Positions 1-11,878 of a stretch of DNA of 64,000 nt are shown here, in pieces. The notes under the pieces were generated by a model. It was given only the letters and a program-made list of their open reading frames with translations. It made no database searches and was not told the origin of the DNA. How positions within the stretch are numbered: the stretch's first letter is position 1; every line of letters starts with the position of its first letter. The stretch is from Cladorhizidae sp. MBARI D1340-BT2 (Eukaryota > Porifera > Demospongiae > Poecilosclerida > Cladorhizidae), in NCBI GenBank assembly GCA_028752905.1, contig JAQNBH010000002.1, positions 24,315,059 to 24,379,058 of the forward strand, in the 5' to 3' direction. Made by a program: the position numbers and the translations under genes.

Positions 1-262
1 GATAGCCCTTCTAATTATCTGTCTTTTGTACGTGCCAAAATTTTGAGTACTCTAAGTATTAGCAAGTTATGGTGATTTGAAGTGTTAAGGTTTGTGATTT
101 TTCCTGGCGTTTTCCAGTTGCCAAAGCGGTGGCCTGCCAGTGAAAAACCACTACATTTATTGATAATCTGTTCACATGTTGCAGATAAGGGCCTTCTCTA
201 TCAGTTGACAAAATCTGGGACTTTGGTCTTGTTAATTAGGGCAGTTATGAATTGTACTCTTA

Positions 263-786
263 CTTGATGCTAAACATGTTAGCTTCGTAGATTATCCACA
301 CTTCACTGAATAGACTTGTTATACAGCTATTAAGATAGGACTCTCCAAGTGCTCTCTCTTGATACCAAACATCCATATATTCTGCACACTTCACTGTAAT
401 GGACTTGCAAGATAGGTATCTCTCAGTGTTCTCTATCTTGAGCTAAACATGTTAGCTTCATAGATTCTCCACACTTCACTGTATAAACTTGATATATAGC
501 TCTAAAGGTAGGCCTCTCTCTGTTCTCTCTCTTGATACCAAACATCCGTATATTCCGCATACTTCACAGTAATGGACTTGATAGAATCACAAGATAGGTT
601 TCTCTCTGCTCTCTCTTGATGCTAAATAGATTCTCCACACTTCACTGAATAAACTTGATATATAGCTATTAAGATAGGTCTCTCTCTGTGCTCTCTGTTG
701 ATATCAAACATCCATAATATTCTGCACACTTTACTGTAATGGACTTGATATGATTCGAATGATAGGTTTCATTATGTGTTCTCTAT
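263..786. repeat. Internal subunit structure of the cassette (six 79-95 bp subunits)
   Basis: Subunits begin with cttgat, cttgag or gttgat at 263, 358, 437, 531, 615 and 697, with lengths of 95, 79, 94, 84, 82 and 90 bp. Odd subunits share ctaaa, ttctccacacttcactg and aacttgatatatagct. Even subunits share ccaaacatcc, atattc, gcacacttcactgtaatgg and acttgata. They therefore alternate as three dimers of 174, 178 and 172 bp. Subunit ends are pyrimidine-rich (ctctctctg, gttctct). This is read directly from the sequence. The shared phasing says the cassette grew by tandem duplication of a dimer. Confidence 0.88.
281..786. repeat. 506 bp cassette, copy 1
   Basis: It lies between aaacatgtt and cttgatatttgcc of its host alpha monomer. 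The host is unusual in lacking two bases just downstream (tctatgtttc near 812 instead of tctatatgtttc). That loss accounts for a spurious 68-codon frame at 776-982. Confidence 0.95.
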
Positions 787-2395
787 CTTGATATTTGCCC
801 TAATTTGGTCTATGTTTCTCATTTTCCCCCCGAAAATCTTGTTTTTTTGCCGTGAAGCTCATAACTTTTCTACACTTTACCCAAAAAAGATAATTTTTAT
901 ATCACCGGATAGCTCTTCTAATTATCTGTCTTTTATACGTGCCAAAATTTTAAGTACTCTAAGTATTAGCAAGTTATGGTGATTTGAAGTGGTAAGGTTT
1001 GGGATCTTTCCTGGCGTTTTCCAGTTGCCAAAGCGGTGGCCTGCCAGTGAAAACCACTACATTTATTGATAATCTGTTCACATGTTGCAGATAAGGGCCT
1101 TCTCTATCAGTTGACAAAATCTGGGACTTTGGTCTTGTTAATTAGGGCAGTTATGAATTGTACTCTTACTTGATGCTAAACATGTTCTTGATATTTGCCC
1201 TAATTTGGTCTATATGTTTCTCATTTTCCCCCCGAAAATCTTTTTTTTTTGCCGTGAAGCTCATAACTTTTCTACACTTTACCCAAAAAAGATAATTTTT
1301 ATATCACCGGATAGCCCTTCTAATTATCTGTCTTTTGTATGTGCCAAAATTTTGAGTACTCTAAGTATTAGCAAGTTATGGTGATTTGAAGTGTTAAGGT
1401 TTGTGATTTTTCCTGGCGTTTTCCAGTTGCCAAAGCGGTGGCCTGCCAGTGAAAAACCACTACATTTATTGATAATCTGTTCACATGTTGCAGATAAGGG
1501 CCTTCTCTATCAGTTGACAAAATCTGGGACTTTGGTCTTGTTAATTAGGGCAGTTATGAATTGTACTCTTACTTGATGCTAAACATGTTCTTGATATTTG
1601 CCCTAATTTGGTCTATATGTTTCTCATTTTCCCCCCGAAAATCTTGTTTTTTTGCCGTGAAGCTCATAACTTTTCTACACTTTACCCAAAAAAGATAATT
1701 TTTATATCACCGGATAGCCCTTCTAATTATCTGTCTTTTGTACGTGCCAAAATTTTGAGTACTCTAAGTATTAGCAAGTTATGGTGATTTGAATTGTTAA
1801 GGTTTGTGATTTTTCCTGGCGTTTTCCAGTTGCCAAAGCGGTGGCCTGCCAGTGAAAAACCACTACATTTATTGATAATCTGTTCACATGTTGCAGATAA
1901 GGGCCTTCTCTATCAGTTGACAAAATCTGGGACTTTGGTCTTGTTAATTAGGGCAGTTATGAATTGTACTCTTACTTGATGCTAAACATGTTCTTGATAT
2001 TTGCCCTAATTTGGTCTATATGTTTCTCATTTTCCCCCCGAAAATCTTGTTTTTTTGCCGTGAAGCTCATAACTTTTTTACACTTTACCCAAAAAAGATA
2101 ATTTTTATATCACCGGATAGCCCTTCTAATTATCTGTCTTTTGTACGTGCCAAAATTTTGAGTAATCTAAGTATTAGCAAGTTATGGTGATTTGAAGTGT
2201 TAAGGTTTGTGATTTTTCCTGGCGTTTTCCAGTTGCCAAAGCGGTGGCCTGCCAGTGAAAAACCACTACATTTATTGATAATCTGTTCACATGTTGCAGA
2301 TAAGGGCCTTCTCTATCAGTTGACAAAATCTGGGACTTTGGTCTTGTTAATTAGGGCAGTTATGAATTGTACTCTTACTTGATGCTAAACATGTT
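787..2395. repeat. Run of four monomer equivalents: beta-like, alpha, alpha, alpha
   Basis: Contains one beta-like A4 monomer near 910-1309 and three alpha. Singletons include a T-run variant near 1231, gaattgttaagg near 1791 (which turns the usual GTG of the spurious frame into TTG), aactttttta near 2070 and agtaatctaag near 2161. No gene is seen. Confidence 0.92.
1310..1712. repeat. Reference alpha monomer (403 bp)
   Basis: Chosen as the reference for the commonest type. Markers are ggatagcccttc and ttttgagtactc at the left, gtgttaaggtttgtgattttt in the middle, and a five-A tract before ccactac. The stretch around 1412-1626 is almost invariant across all types, while roughly 1310-1411 and 1627-1712 carry most of the type-specific differences. 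The 18 bp at 1572-1589 (cttgatgctaaacatgtt) equal the start of cassette subunit 1. This copy has tgtatgtgcc where most have tgtacgtgcc. A 61-codon open frame at 1391-1576 starts at GTG and is judged non-coding. Confidence 0.95.
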
Positions 2396-2901
2396 AGCTT
2401 CGTAGATTATCCACACTTCACTGAATAGACTTGTTATACAGCTATTAAGATAGGACTCTCCAAGTGCTCTCTCTTGATACCAAACATCCATATATTCTGC
2501 ACACTTCACTGTAATGGACTTGCAAGATAGGTATCTCTCAGTGTTCTCTATCTTGAGCTAAACATGTTAGCTTCATAGATTCTCCACACTTCACTGTATA
2601 AACTTGATATATAGCTCTAAAGGTAGGCCTCTCTCTGTTCTCTCTCTTGATACCAAACATCCGTATATTCCGCATACTTCACAGTAATGGACTTGATAGA
2701 ATCACAAGATAGGTTTCTCTCTGCTCTCTCTTGATGCTAAATAGATTCTCCACACTTCACTGAATAAACTTGATATATAGCTATTAAGATAGGTCTCTCT
2801 CTGTGCTCTCTGTTGATATCAAACATCCATAATATTCTGCACACTTTACTGTAATGGACTTGATATGATTCGAATGATAGGTTTCATTATGTGTTCTCTA
2901 T
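2396..2901. repeat. 506 bp cassette, copy 2
   Basis: The downstream flank has the rare gtttcgcatttccccccc near 2932, shared only with the flank of the copy at 19142. This links the two loci by duplication. Confidence 0.95.
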
Positions 2902-3707
2902 CTTGATATTTGCCCTAATTTGGTCTATATGTTTCGCATTTCCCCCCCGAAAATCTTGTTTTTTTGCCGTGAAGCTCATAACTTTTCTACACTTTACCCA
3001 AAAAAGATAATTTTTATATCACCGGATAGCCCTTCTAATTATCTGTCTTTTGTACGTGCCAAAATTTTGAGTACTCTAAGTATTAGCAAGTTATGGTGAT
3101 TTGAAGTGTTAAGGTTTGTGATTTTTCCTGGCGTTTTCCAGTTGCCAAAGCGGTGGCCTGCCAGTGAAAAACCACTACATTTATTGATAATCTGTTCACA
3201 TGTTGCAGATAAGGGCCTTCTCTATCAGTTGACAAAATCTGGGACTTTGGTCTTGTTAATTAGGGCAGTTATGAATTGTACTCTTACTTGATGCTAAACA
3301 TGTTCTTGATATTTGCCCTAATTTGGTCTATATGTTTCTCATTTTCCCCCCGAAAATCTTGTTTTTTTGCCGTGAAGCTCATAACTTTTCTACACTTTAC
3401 CCAAAAAAGATAATTTTTATATCACCGGATAGCCCTTCTAATTATCTGTCTTTTGTACGTGCCAAAATTTTGAGTACTCTAAGTATTAGCAAGTTATGGT
3501 GATTTGAAGTGTTAAGGTTTGTGATTTTTCCTGGCGTTTTCCAGTTGCCAAAGCGGTGGCCTGCCAGTGAAAAACCACTACATTTATTGATAATCTGTTC
3601 ACATGTTGCAGATAAGGGCCTTCTCTATCAGTTGACAAAATCTGGGACTTTGGTCTTGTTAATTAGGGCAGTTATGAATTGTACTCTTACTTGATGCTAA
3701 ACATGTT
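2902..3707. repeat. Two alpha monomer equivalents
   Basis: Alpha type throughout apart from the cgcattt variant at the start. No gene is seen. Confidence 0.93.
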
Positions 3708-4213
3708 AGCTTCGTAGATTATCCACACTTCACTGAATAGACTTGTTATACAGCTATTAAGATAGGACTCTCCAAGTGCTCTCTCTTGATACCAAACATC
3801 CATATATTCTGCACACTTCACTGTAATGGACTTGCAAGATAGGTATCTCTCAGTGTTCTCTATCTTGAGCTAAACATGTTAGCTTCATAGATTCTCCACA
3901 CTTCACTGTATAAACTTGATATATAGCTCTAAAGGTAGGCCTCTCTCTGTTCTCTCTCTTGATACCAAACATCCGTATATTCCGCATACTTCACAGTAAT
4001 GGACTTGATAGAATCACAAGATAGGTTTCTCTCTGCTCTCTCTTGATGCTAAATAGATTCTCCACACTTCACTGAATAAACTTGATATATAGCTATTAAG
4101 ATAGGTCTCTCTCTGTGCTCTCTGTTGATATCAAACATCCATAATATTCTGCACACTTTACTGTAATGGACTTGATATGATTCGAATGATAGGTTTCATT
4201 ATGTGTTCTCTAT
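3708..4213. repeat. 506 bp cassette, copy 3
   Basis: Same insertion site and sequence as its neighbours; 1,312 bp after copy 2. It is followed by a variant flank, ttttccccgcgaaaatc near 4252. Confidence 0.95.
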
Positions 4214-5018
4214 CTTGATATTTGCCCTAATTTGGTCTATATGTTTCTCATTTTCCCCGCGAAAATCTTGTTTTTTCCCCGTGAAGCTCATAACTTTTCT
4301 ACACTTTACCCCAAAAAGATAATTTTTATATCACCGGATAGGTCTTCTAATTATCTGTCTTTTGTACGTGCCAAAATTTTAAGTACTCTAAGTATTAGCA
4401 AGTTATGGTGATTTGAAGTGGTAAGGTTTGGGATCTTTCCTGGCGTTTTCCAGTTGCCAAAGCGGTGGCCTGCCAGTGAAAACCACTACATTTATTGATA
4501 ATCTGTTCACATGTTGCAGATAAGGGCCTTCTCTATCAGTTGACAAAATCTGGGACTTTGGTCTTGTTAATTAGGGCAGTTATGAATTGTACTCTTACTT
4601 GATGCTAAACATGTTCTTGATATTTGCCCTAATTTGGTCTATATGTTTCTCATTTTCCCCCCGAAAATCTTGTTTTTTTGCCGTGAAGCTCATAACTTTT
4701 CTACACTTTACTCAAAAAAGATAATTTTTATATCACCGGATAGCCCTTCTAATTATCTGTCTTTTGTACGTGCCAAAATTTTGAGTACTCTAAGTATTAG
4801 CAAGTTATGGTGATTTGAAGTGTTAAGGTTTGTGATTTTTCCTGGCGTTTTCCAGTTGCCAAAGCGGTGGCCTGCCAGTGAAAAACCACTACATTTATTG
4901 ATAATCTGTTCACATGTTGCAGATAAGGGCCTTCTCTATCAGTTGACAAAATCTGGGACTTTGGTCTTGTTAATTAGGGCAGTTATGAATTGTACTCTTA
5001 CTTGATGCTAAACATGTT
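4214..5018. repeat. One beta and one alpha monomer
   Basis: The beta has ggataggtcttc and ttttttccccgtgaag, a sub-variant also seen near 5600, 12450, 21020 and 22740, always just after a cassette. The following alpha has tttactcaaaaaag near 4708. Confidence 0.92.
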
Positions 5019-5524
5019 AGCTTCGTAGATTATCCACACTTCACTGAATAGACTTGTTATACAGCTATTAAGATAGGACTCTCCAAGTGCTCTCTCTTGA
5101 TACCAAACATCCATATATTCTGCACACTTCACTGTAATGGACTTGCAAGATAGGTATCTCTCAGTGTTCTCTATCTTGAGCTAAACATGTTAGCTTCATA
5201 GATTCTCCACACTTCACTGTATAAACTTGATATATAGCTCTAAAGGTAGGCCTCTCTCTGTTCTCTCTCTTGATACCAAACATCCGTATATTCCGCATAC
5301 TTCACAGTAATGGACTTGATAGAATCACAAGATAGGTTTCTCTCTGCTCTCTCTTGATGCTAAATAGATTCTCCACACTTCACTGAATAAACTTGATATA
5401 TAGCTATTAAGATAGGTCTCTCTCTGTGCTCTCTGTTGATATCAAACATCCATAATATTCTGCACACTTTACTGTAATGGACTTGATATGATTCGAATGA
5501 TAGGTTTCATTATGTGTTCTCTAT
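5019..5524. repeat. 506 bp cassette, copy 4
   Basis: First cassette of the 6,860 bp unit; its counterpart is at 11879. Confidence 0.95.
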
Positions 5525-6733
5525 CTTGATATTTGCCCTAATTTGGTCTATATGTTTCTCATTTTCCCCCCGAAAATCTTGTTTTTTCCCCGTGAAGCTC
5601 ATAACTTTTCTACACTTTACCCCAAAAAGATAATTTTTATATCACCGGATAGGTCTTCTAATTATCTGTCTTTTGTACGTGCCAAAATTTTAAGTACTCT
5701 AAGTATTAGCAAGTTATGGTGATTTGAAGTGTTAAGGTTTGTGATTTTTCCTGGCGTTTTCCAGTTGCCAAAGCGGTGGCCTGCCAGTGAAAAACCACTA
5801 CATTTATTGATAATCTGTTCACATGTTGCAGATAAGGGCCTTCTCTATCAGTTGACAAAATCTGGGACTTTGGTCTTGTTAATTAGGGCAGTTATGAATT
5901 GTACTCTTACTTGATGCTAAACATGTTCTTGATATTTGCCCTAATTTGGTCTATATGTTTCTCATTTTCCCCCCGAAAATCTTGTTTTTTTGCCGTGAAG
6001 CTCATAACTTTTCTACACTTTACCCAAAAAAGATAATTTTTATATCACCGGATAGCCCTTCTAATTATCTGTCTTTTGTACGTGCCAAAATTTTGAGTAC
6101 TCTAAGTATTAGCAAGTTATGGTGATTTGAAGTGTTAAGGTTTGTGATTTTTCCTGGCGTTTTCCAGTTGCCAAAGCGGTGGCCTGCCAGTGAAAAACCA
6201 CTACATTTATTGATAATCTGTTCACATGTTGCAGATAAGGGCCTTCTCTATCAGTTGACAAAATCTGGGACTTTGGTCTTGTTAATTAGGGCAGTTATGA
6301 ATTGTACTCTTACTTGATGCTAAACATGTTCTTGATATTTGCCCTAATTTGGTCTATATGTTTCTCATTTTCCCCCCGAAAATCTTGTTTTTTTGCCGTG
6401 AAGCTCATAACTTTTCTACACTTTACCCAAAAAAGATAATTTTTATATCACCGGATAGCCCTTCTAATTATCTGTCTTTTGTACGTGCCAAAATTTTGAG
6501 TACTCTAAGTATTAGCAAGTTATGGTGATTTGAAGTGTTAAGGTTTGTGATTTTTCCTGGCGTTTTCCAGTTGCCAAAGCGGTGGCCTGCCAGTGAAAAA
6601 CCACTACATTTATTGATAATCTGTTCACATGTTGCAGATAAGGGCCTTCTCTATCAGTTGACAAAATCTGGGACTTTGGTCTTGTTAATTAGGGCAGTTA
6701 TGAATTGTACTCTTACTTGATGCTAAACATGTT
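5525..6733. repeat. Three monomers: beta/alpha mosaic, alpha, alpha
   Basis: The monomer at 5648-6050 has a beta left part (ggataggtcttc, ttttaagtactc) and an alpha right part (gtgttaaggtttgtg, A5). The switch lies between about 5695 and 5729. The same mosaic recurs at 12508-12910. Confidence 0.9.
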
Positions 6734-7239
6734 AGCTTCGTAGATTATCCACACTTCACTGAATAGACTTGTTATACAGCTATTAAGATAGGACTCTCCA
6801 AGTGCTCTCTCTTGATACCAAACATCCATATATTCTGCACACTTCACTGTAATGGACTTGCAAGATAGGTATCTCTCAGTGTTCTCTATCTTGAGCTAAA
6901 CATGTTAGCTTCATAGATTCTCCACACTTCACTGTATAAACTTGATATATAGCTCTAAAGGTAGGCCTCTCTCTGTTCTCTCTCTTGATACCAAACATCC
7001 GTATATTCCGCATACTTCACAGTAATGGACTTGATAGAATCACAAGATAGGTTTCTCTCTGCTCTCTCTTGATGCTAAATAGATTCTCCACACTTCACTG
7101 AATAAACTTGATATATAGCTATTAAGATAGGTCTCTCTCTGTGCTCTCTGTTGATATCAAACATCCATAATATTCTGCACACTTTACTGTAATGGACTTG
7201 ATATGATTCGAATGATAGGTTTCATTATGTGTTCTCTAT
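6734..7239. repeat. 506 bp cassette, copy 5
   Basis: Counterpart at 13594 in the second 6,860 bp unit. The downstream flank has tttccccccc (C7). Confidence 0.95.
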
Positions 7240-8045
7240 CTTGATATTTGCCCTAATTTGGTCTATATGTTTCTCATTTCCCCCCCGAAAATCTTGTTTT
7301 TTTGCCGTGAAGCTCATAACTTTTCTACACTTTACCCAAAAAAGATAATTTTTATATCACCGGATAGCCCTTCTAATTATCTGTCTTTTGTACGTGCCAA
7401 AATTTTGAGTACTCTAAGTATTAGCAAGTTATGGTGATTTGAAGTGTTAAGGTTTGTGATTTTTCCTGGCGTTTTCCAGTTGCCAAAGCGGTGGCCTGCC
7501 AGTGAAAAACCACTACATTTATTGATAATCTGTTCACATGTTGCAGATAAGGGCCTTCTCTATCAGTTGACAAAATCTGGGACTTTGGTCTTGTTAATTA
7601 GGGCAGTTATGAATTGTACTCTTACTTGATGCTAAACATGTTCTTGATATTTGCCCTAATTTGGTCTATATGTTTCTCATTTTCCCCCCGAAAATCTTGT
7701 TTTTTTGCCGTGAAGCTCATAACTTTTCTACACTTTACCCCAAAAAGATAATTTTTATATCACCGGATAGCCCTTCTAATTATCTGTCTTTTGTACGTGC
7801 CAAAATTTTGAGTACTCTAAGTATTAGCAAGTTATGGTGATTTGAAGTGTTAAGGTTTGTGATTTTTCCTGGCGTTTTCCAGTTGCCAAAGCGGTGGCCT
7901 GCCAGTGAAAAACCACTACATTTATTGATAATCTGTTCACATGTTGCAGATAAGGGCCTTCTCTATCAGTTGACAAAATCTGGGACTTTGGTCTTGTTAA
8001 TTAGGGCAGTTATGAATTGTACTCTTACTTGATGCTAAACATGTT
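7240..8045. repeat. Two alpha monomer equivalents
   Basis: Alpha type, with accccaaaaag near 7738 as a distinguishing variant. No gene is seen. Confidence 0.93.
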
Positions 8046-8551
8046 AGCTTCGTAGATTATCCACACTTCACTGAATAGACTTGTTATACAGCTATTAAGA
8101 TAGGACTCTCCAAGTGCTCTCTCTTGATACCAAACATCCATATATTCTGCACACTTCACTGTAATGGACTTGCAAGATAGGTATCTCTCAGTGTTCTCTA
8201 TCTTGAGCTAAACATGTTAGCTTCATAGATTCTCCACACTTCACTGTATAAACTTGATATATAGCTCTAAAGGTAGGCCTCTCTCTGTTCTCTCTCTTGA
8301 TACCAAACATCCGTATATTCCGCATACTTCACAGTAATGGACTTGATAGAATCACAAGATAGGTTTCTCTCTGCTCTCTCTTGATGCTAAATAGATTCTC
8401 CACACTTCACTGAATAAACTTGATATATAGCTATTAAGATAGGTCTCTCTCTGTGCTCTCTGTTGATATCAAACATCCATAATATTCTGCACACTTTACT
8501 GTAATGGACTTGATATGATTCGAATGATAGGTTTCATTATGTGTTCTCTAT
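8046..8551. repeat. 506 bp cassette, copy 6
   Basis: Counterpart at 14906. Followed by a C7 flank. Confidence 0.95.
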
Positions 8552-10163
8552 CTTGATATTTGCCCTAATTTGGTCTATATGTTTCTCATTTCCCCCCCGA
8601 AAATCTTGTTTTTTTGCCGTGAAGCTCATAACTTTTCTACACTTTACCCAAAAAAGATAATTTTTATATCACCGGATAGCCCTTCTAATTATCTGTCTTT
8701 TGTACGTGCCAAAATTTTGAGTACTCTAAGTATTAGCAAGTTATGGTGATTTGAAGTGTTAAGGTTTGTGATTTTTCCTGGCGTTTTCCAGTTGCCAAAG
8801 CGGTGGCCTGCCAGTGAAAAACCACTACATTTATTGATAATCTGTTCACATGTTGCAGATAAGGGCCTTCTCTATCAGTTGACAAAATCTGGGACTTTGG
8901 TCTTGTTAATTAGGGCAGTTATGAATTGTACTCTTACTTGATGCTAAACATGTTCTTGATATTTGCCCTAATTTGGTCTATATGTTTCTCATTTTCCCCC
9001 CGAAAATCTTGTTTTTTTGCCGTGAAGCTCATAACTTTTCTACACTTTACCCCAAAAAGATAATTTTTATATCACCGGATAGCCCTTCTAATTATCTGTC
9101 TTTTGTACGTGCCAAAATTTTGAGTACTCTAAGTATTAGCAAGTTATGGTGATTTGAAGTGTTAAGGTTTGTGATTTTTCCTGGCGTTTTCCAGTTGCCA
9201 AAGCGGTGGCCTGCCAGTGAAAAACCACTACATTTATTGATAATCTGTTCACATGTTGCAGATAAGGGCCTTCTCTATCAGTTGACAAAATCTGGGACTT
9301 TGGTCTTGTTAATTAGGGCAGTTATGAATTGTACTCTTACTTGATGCTAAACATGTTCTTGATATTTGCCCTAATTTGGTCTATATGTTTCTCATTTTCC
9401 CCCCGAAAATCTTGTTTTTTTGCCGTGAAGCTCATAACTTTTCTACACTTTACCCAAAAAAGATAATTTTTATATCACCGGATAGCCCTTCTAATTATCT
9501 GTCTTTTGTACGTGCCAAAATTTTGAGTACTCTAAGTATTAGCAAGTTATGGTGATTTGAAGTGTTAAGGTTTGTGATTTTTCCTGGCGTTTTCCAGTTG
9601 CCAAAGCGGTGGCCTGCCAGTGAAAAACCACTACATTTATTGATAATCTGTTCACATGTTGCAGATAAGGGCCTTCTCTATCAGTTGACAAAATCTGGGA
9701 CTTTGGTCTTGTTAATTAGGGCAGTTATGAATTGTACTCTTACTTGATGCTAAACATGTTCTTGATATTTGCCCTAATTTGGTCTATATGTTTCTCATTT
9801 TCCCCCCGAAAATCTTGTTTTTTTGCCGTGAAGCTCATAACTTTTCTACACTTTACCCAAAAAAGATAATTTTTATATCACCGGATAGCCCTTCTAATTA
9901 TCTGTCTTTTGTACGTGCCAAAATTTTGAGTACTCTAAGTATTAGCAAGTTATGGTGATTTGAAGTGTTAAGGTTTGTGATTTTTCCTGGCGTTTTCCAG
10001 TTGCCAAAGCGGTGGCCTGCCAGTGAAAAACAACTACATTTATTGATAATCTGTTCACATGTTGCAGATAAGGGCCTTCTCTATCAGTTGACAAAATCTG
10101 GGACTTTGGTCTTGTTAATTAGGGCAGTTATGAATTGTACTCTTACTTGATGCTAAACATGTT
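8552..10163. repeat. Four alpha monomer equivalents
   Basis: The last has gaaaaacaactac near 10027, a core substitution shared only with 16887 and 19007. No gene is seen. Confidence 0.93.
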
Positions 10164-10669
10164 AGCTTCGTAGATTATCCACACTTCACTGAATAGACTT
10201 GTTATACAGCTATTAAGATAGGACTCTCCAAGTGCTCTCTCTTGATACCAAACATCCATATATTCTGCACACTTCACTGTAATGGACTTGCAAGATAGGT
10301 ATCTCTCAGTGTTCTCTATCTTGAGCTAAACATGTTAGCTTCATAGATTCTCCACACTTCACTGTATAAACTTGATATATAGCTCTAAAGGTAGGCCTCT
10401 CTCTGTTCTCTCTCTTGATACCAAACATCCGTATATTCCGCATACTTCACAGTAATGGACTTGATAGAATCACAAGATAGGTTTCTCTCTGCTCTCTCTT
10501 GATGCTAAATAGATTCTCCACACTTCACTGAATAAACTTGATATATAGCTATTAAGATAGGTCTCTCTCTGTGCTCTCTGTTGATATCAAACATCCATAA
10601 TATTCTGCACACTTTACTGTAATGGACTTGATATGATTCGAATGATAGGTTTCATTATGTGTTCTCTAT
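10164..10669. repeat. 506 bp cassette, copy 7
   Basis: Sits in the host monomer with the C-to-A core change; counterpart at 17024. Confidence 0.95.
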
Positions 10670-11878
10670 CTTGATATTTGCCCTAATTTGGTCTATATGT
10701 TTCTCATTTCCCCCCCGAAAATCTTGTTTTTTTGCCGTGAAGCTCATAACTTTTCTACACTTTACCCAAAAAAGATAATTTTTATATCACCGGATAGCCC
10801 TTCTAATTATCTGTCTTTTGTACGTGCCAAAATTTTGAGTACTCTAAGTATTAGCAAGTTATGGTGATTTGAAGTGTTAAGGTTTGTGATTTTTCCTGGC
10901 GTTTTCCAGTTGCCAAAGCGGTGGCCTGCCAGTGAAAAACCACTACATTTATTGATAATCTGTTCACATGTTGCAGATAAGGGCCTTCTCTATCAGTTGA
11001 CAAAATCTGGGACTTTGGTCTTGTTAATTAGGGCAGTTATGAATTGTACTCTTACTTGATGCTAAACATGTTCTTGATATTTGCCCTAATTTGGTCTATA
11101 TGTTTCTCATTTTCCCCCCGAAAATCTTGTTTTTTTGCCGTGAAGCTCATAACTTTTCTACACTTTACCCAAAAAAGATAATTTTTATATCACCGGATAG
11201 CCCTTCTAATTATCTGTCTTTTGTACGTGCCAAAATTTTGAGTACTCTAAGTATTAGCAAGTTATGGTGATTTGAAGTGTTAAGGTTTGTGATTTTTCCT
11301 GGCGTTTTCCAGTTGCCAAAGCGGTGGCCTGCCAGTGAAAAACCACTACATTTATTGATAATCTGTTCACATGTTGCAGATAAGGGCCTTCTCTATCAGT
11401 TGACAAAATCTGGGACTTTGGTCTTGTTAATTAGGGCAGTTATGAATTGTACTCTTACTTGATGCTAAACATGTTCTTGATATTTGCCCTAATTTGGTCT
11501 ATATGTTTCTCATTTTCCCCCCGAAAATCTTGTTTTTTTGCCGTGAAGCTCATAACTTTTCTACACTTTACTCAAAAAAGATAATTTTTATATCACCGGA
11601 TAGCCCTTCTAATTATCTGTCTTTTGTACGTGCCAAAATTTTGAGTACTCTAAGTATTAGCAAGTTATGGTGATTTGAAGTGTTAAGGTTTGTGATTTTT
11701 CCTGGCGTTTTCCAGTTGCCAAAGCGGTGGCCTGCCAGTGAAAAACCACTACATTTATTGATAATCTGTTCACATGTTGCAGATAAGGGCCTTCTCTATC
11801 AGTTGACAAAATCTGGGACTTTGGTCTTGTTAATTAGGGCAGTTATGAATTGTACTCTTACTTGATGCTAAACATGTT
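10670..11878. repeat. Three alpha monomer equivalents
   Basis: Includes the boundary of the two 6,860 bp units near 11599. tttactcaaaaaag near 11568 matches the marker near 4708. Confidence 0.92.

Larger units (their letters stand above)
4739..11598. repeat. 6,860 bp higher-order unit, copy 1 of 2
   Basis: Twelve monomers, four of them with cassettes (4x909 + 8x403 = 6,860). Their order recurs exactly in the next 6,860 bp. Shared rare markers are tttactcaaaaaag just before the unit starts, ggataggtcttc near 5650, C7 runs near 7280 and 8590, accccaaaaag near 7738 and 9050, and the C-to-A change in gaaaaacaactac near 10027. Confidence 0.9.

Noticed and set aside
82..267. Recurring 61-codon open frame in most A5 monomers
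   Set aside because: It starts at GTG or TTG, not ATG, in a eukaryotic satellite. A single A missing from the core tract abolishes it in about 40 per cent of monomers. There is no recognisable domain, and the recurrence simply follows the repeat.
749..762. Pol III B-box-like gattcgaat, suggesting a SINE or tRNA origin of the cassette
   Set aside because: Only part of the B-box consensus matches, there is no A box at the right spacing, and the cassette is explained by its subunit structure.
750..770. CENP-B box-like ttcgaatgataggtt in cassette subunit 6
   Set aside because: Matches TTCG and the spaced A but not the CGGG part of the consensus; too weak to call.
776..982. 68-codon open frame in the first long monomer
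   Set aside because: Created by a private two-base loss near 812 in one monomer; it reads through conserved satellite sequence.
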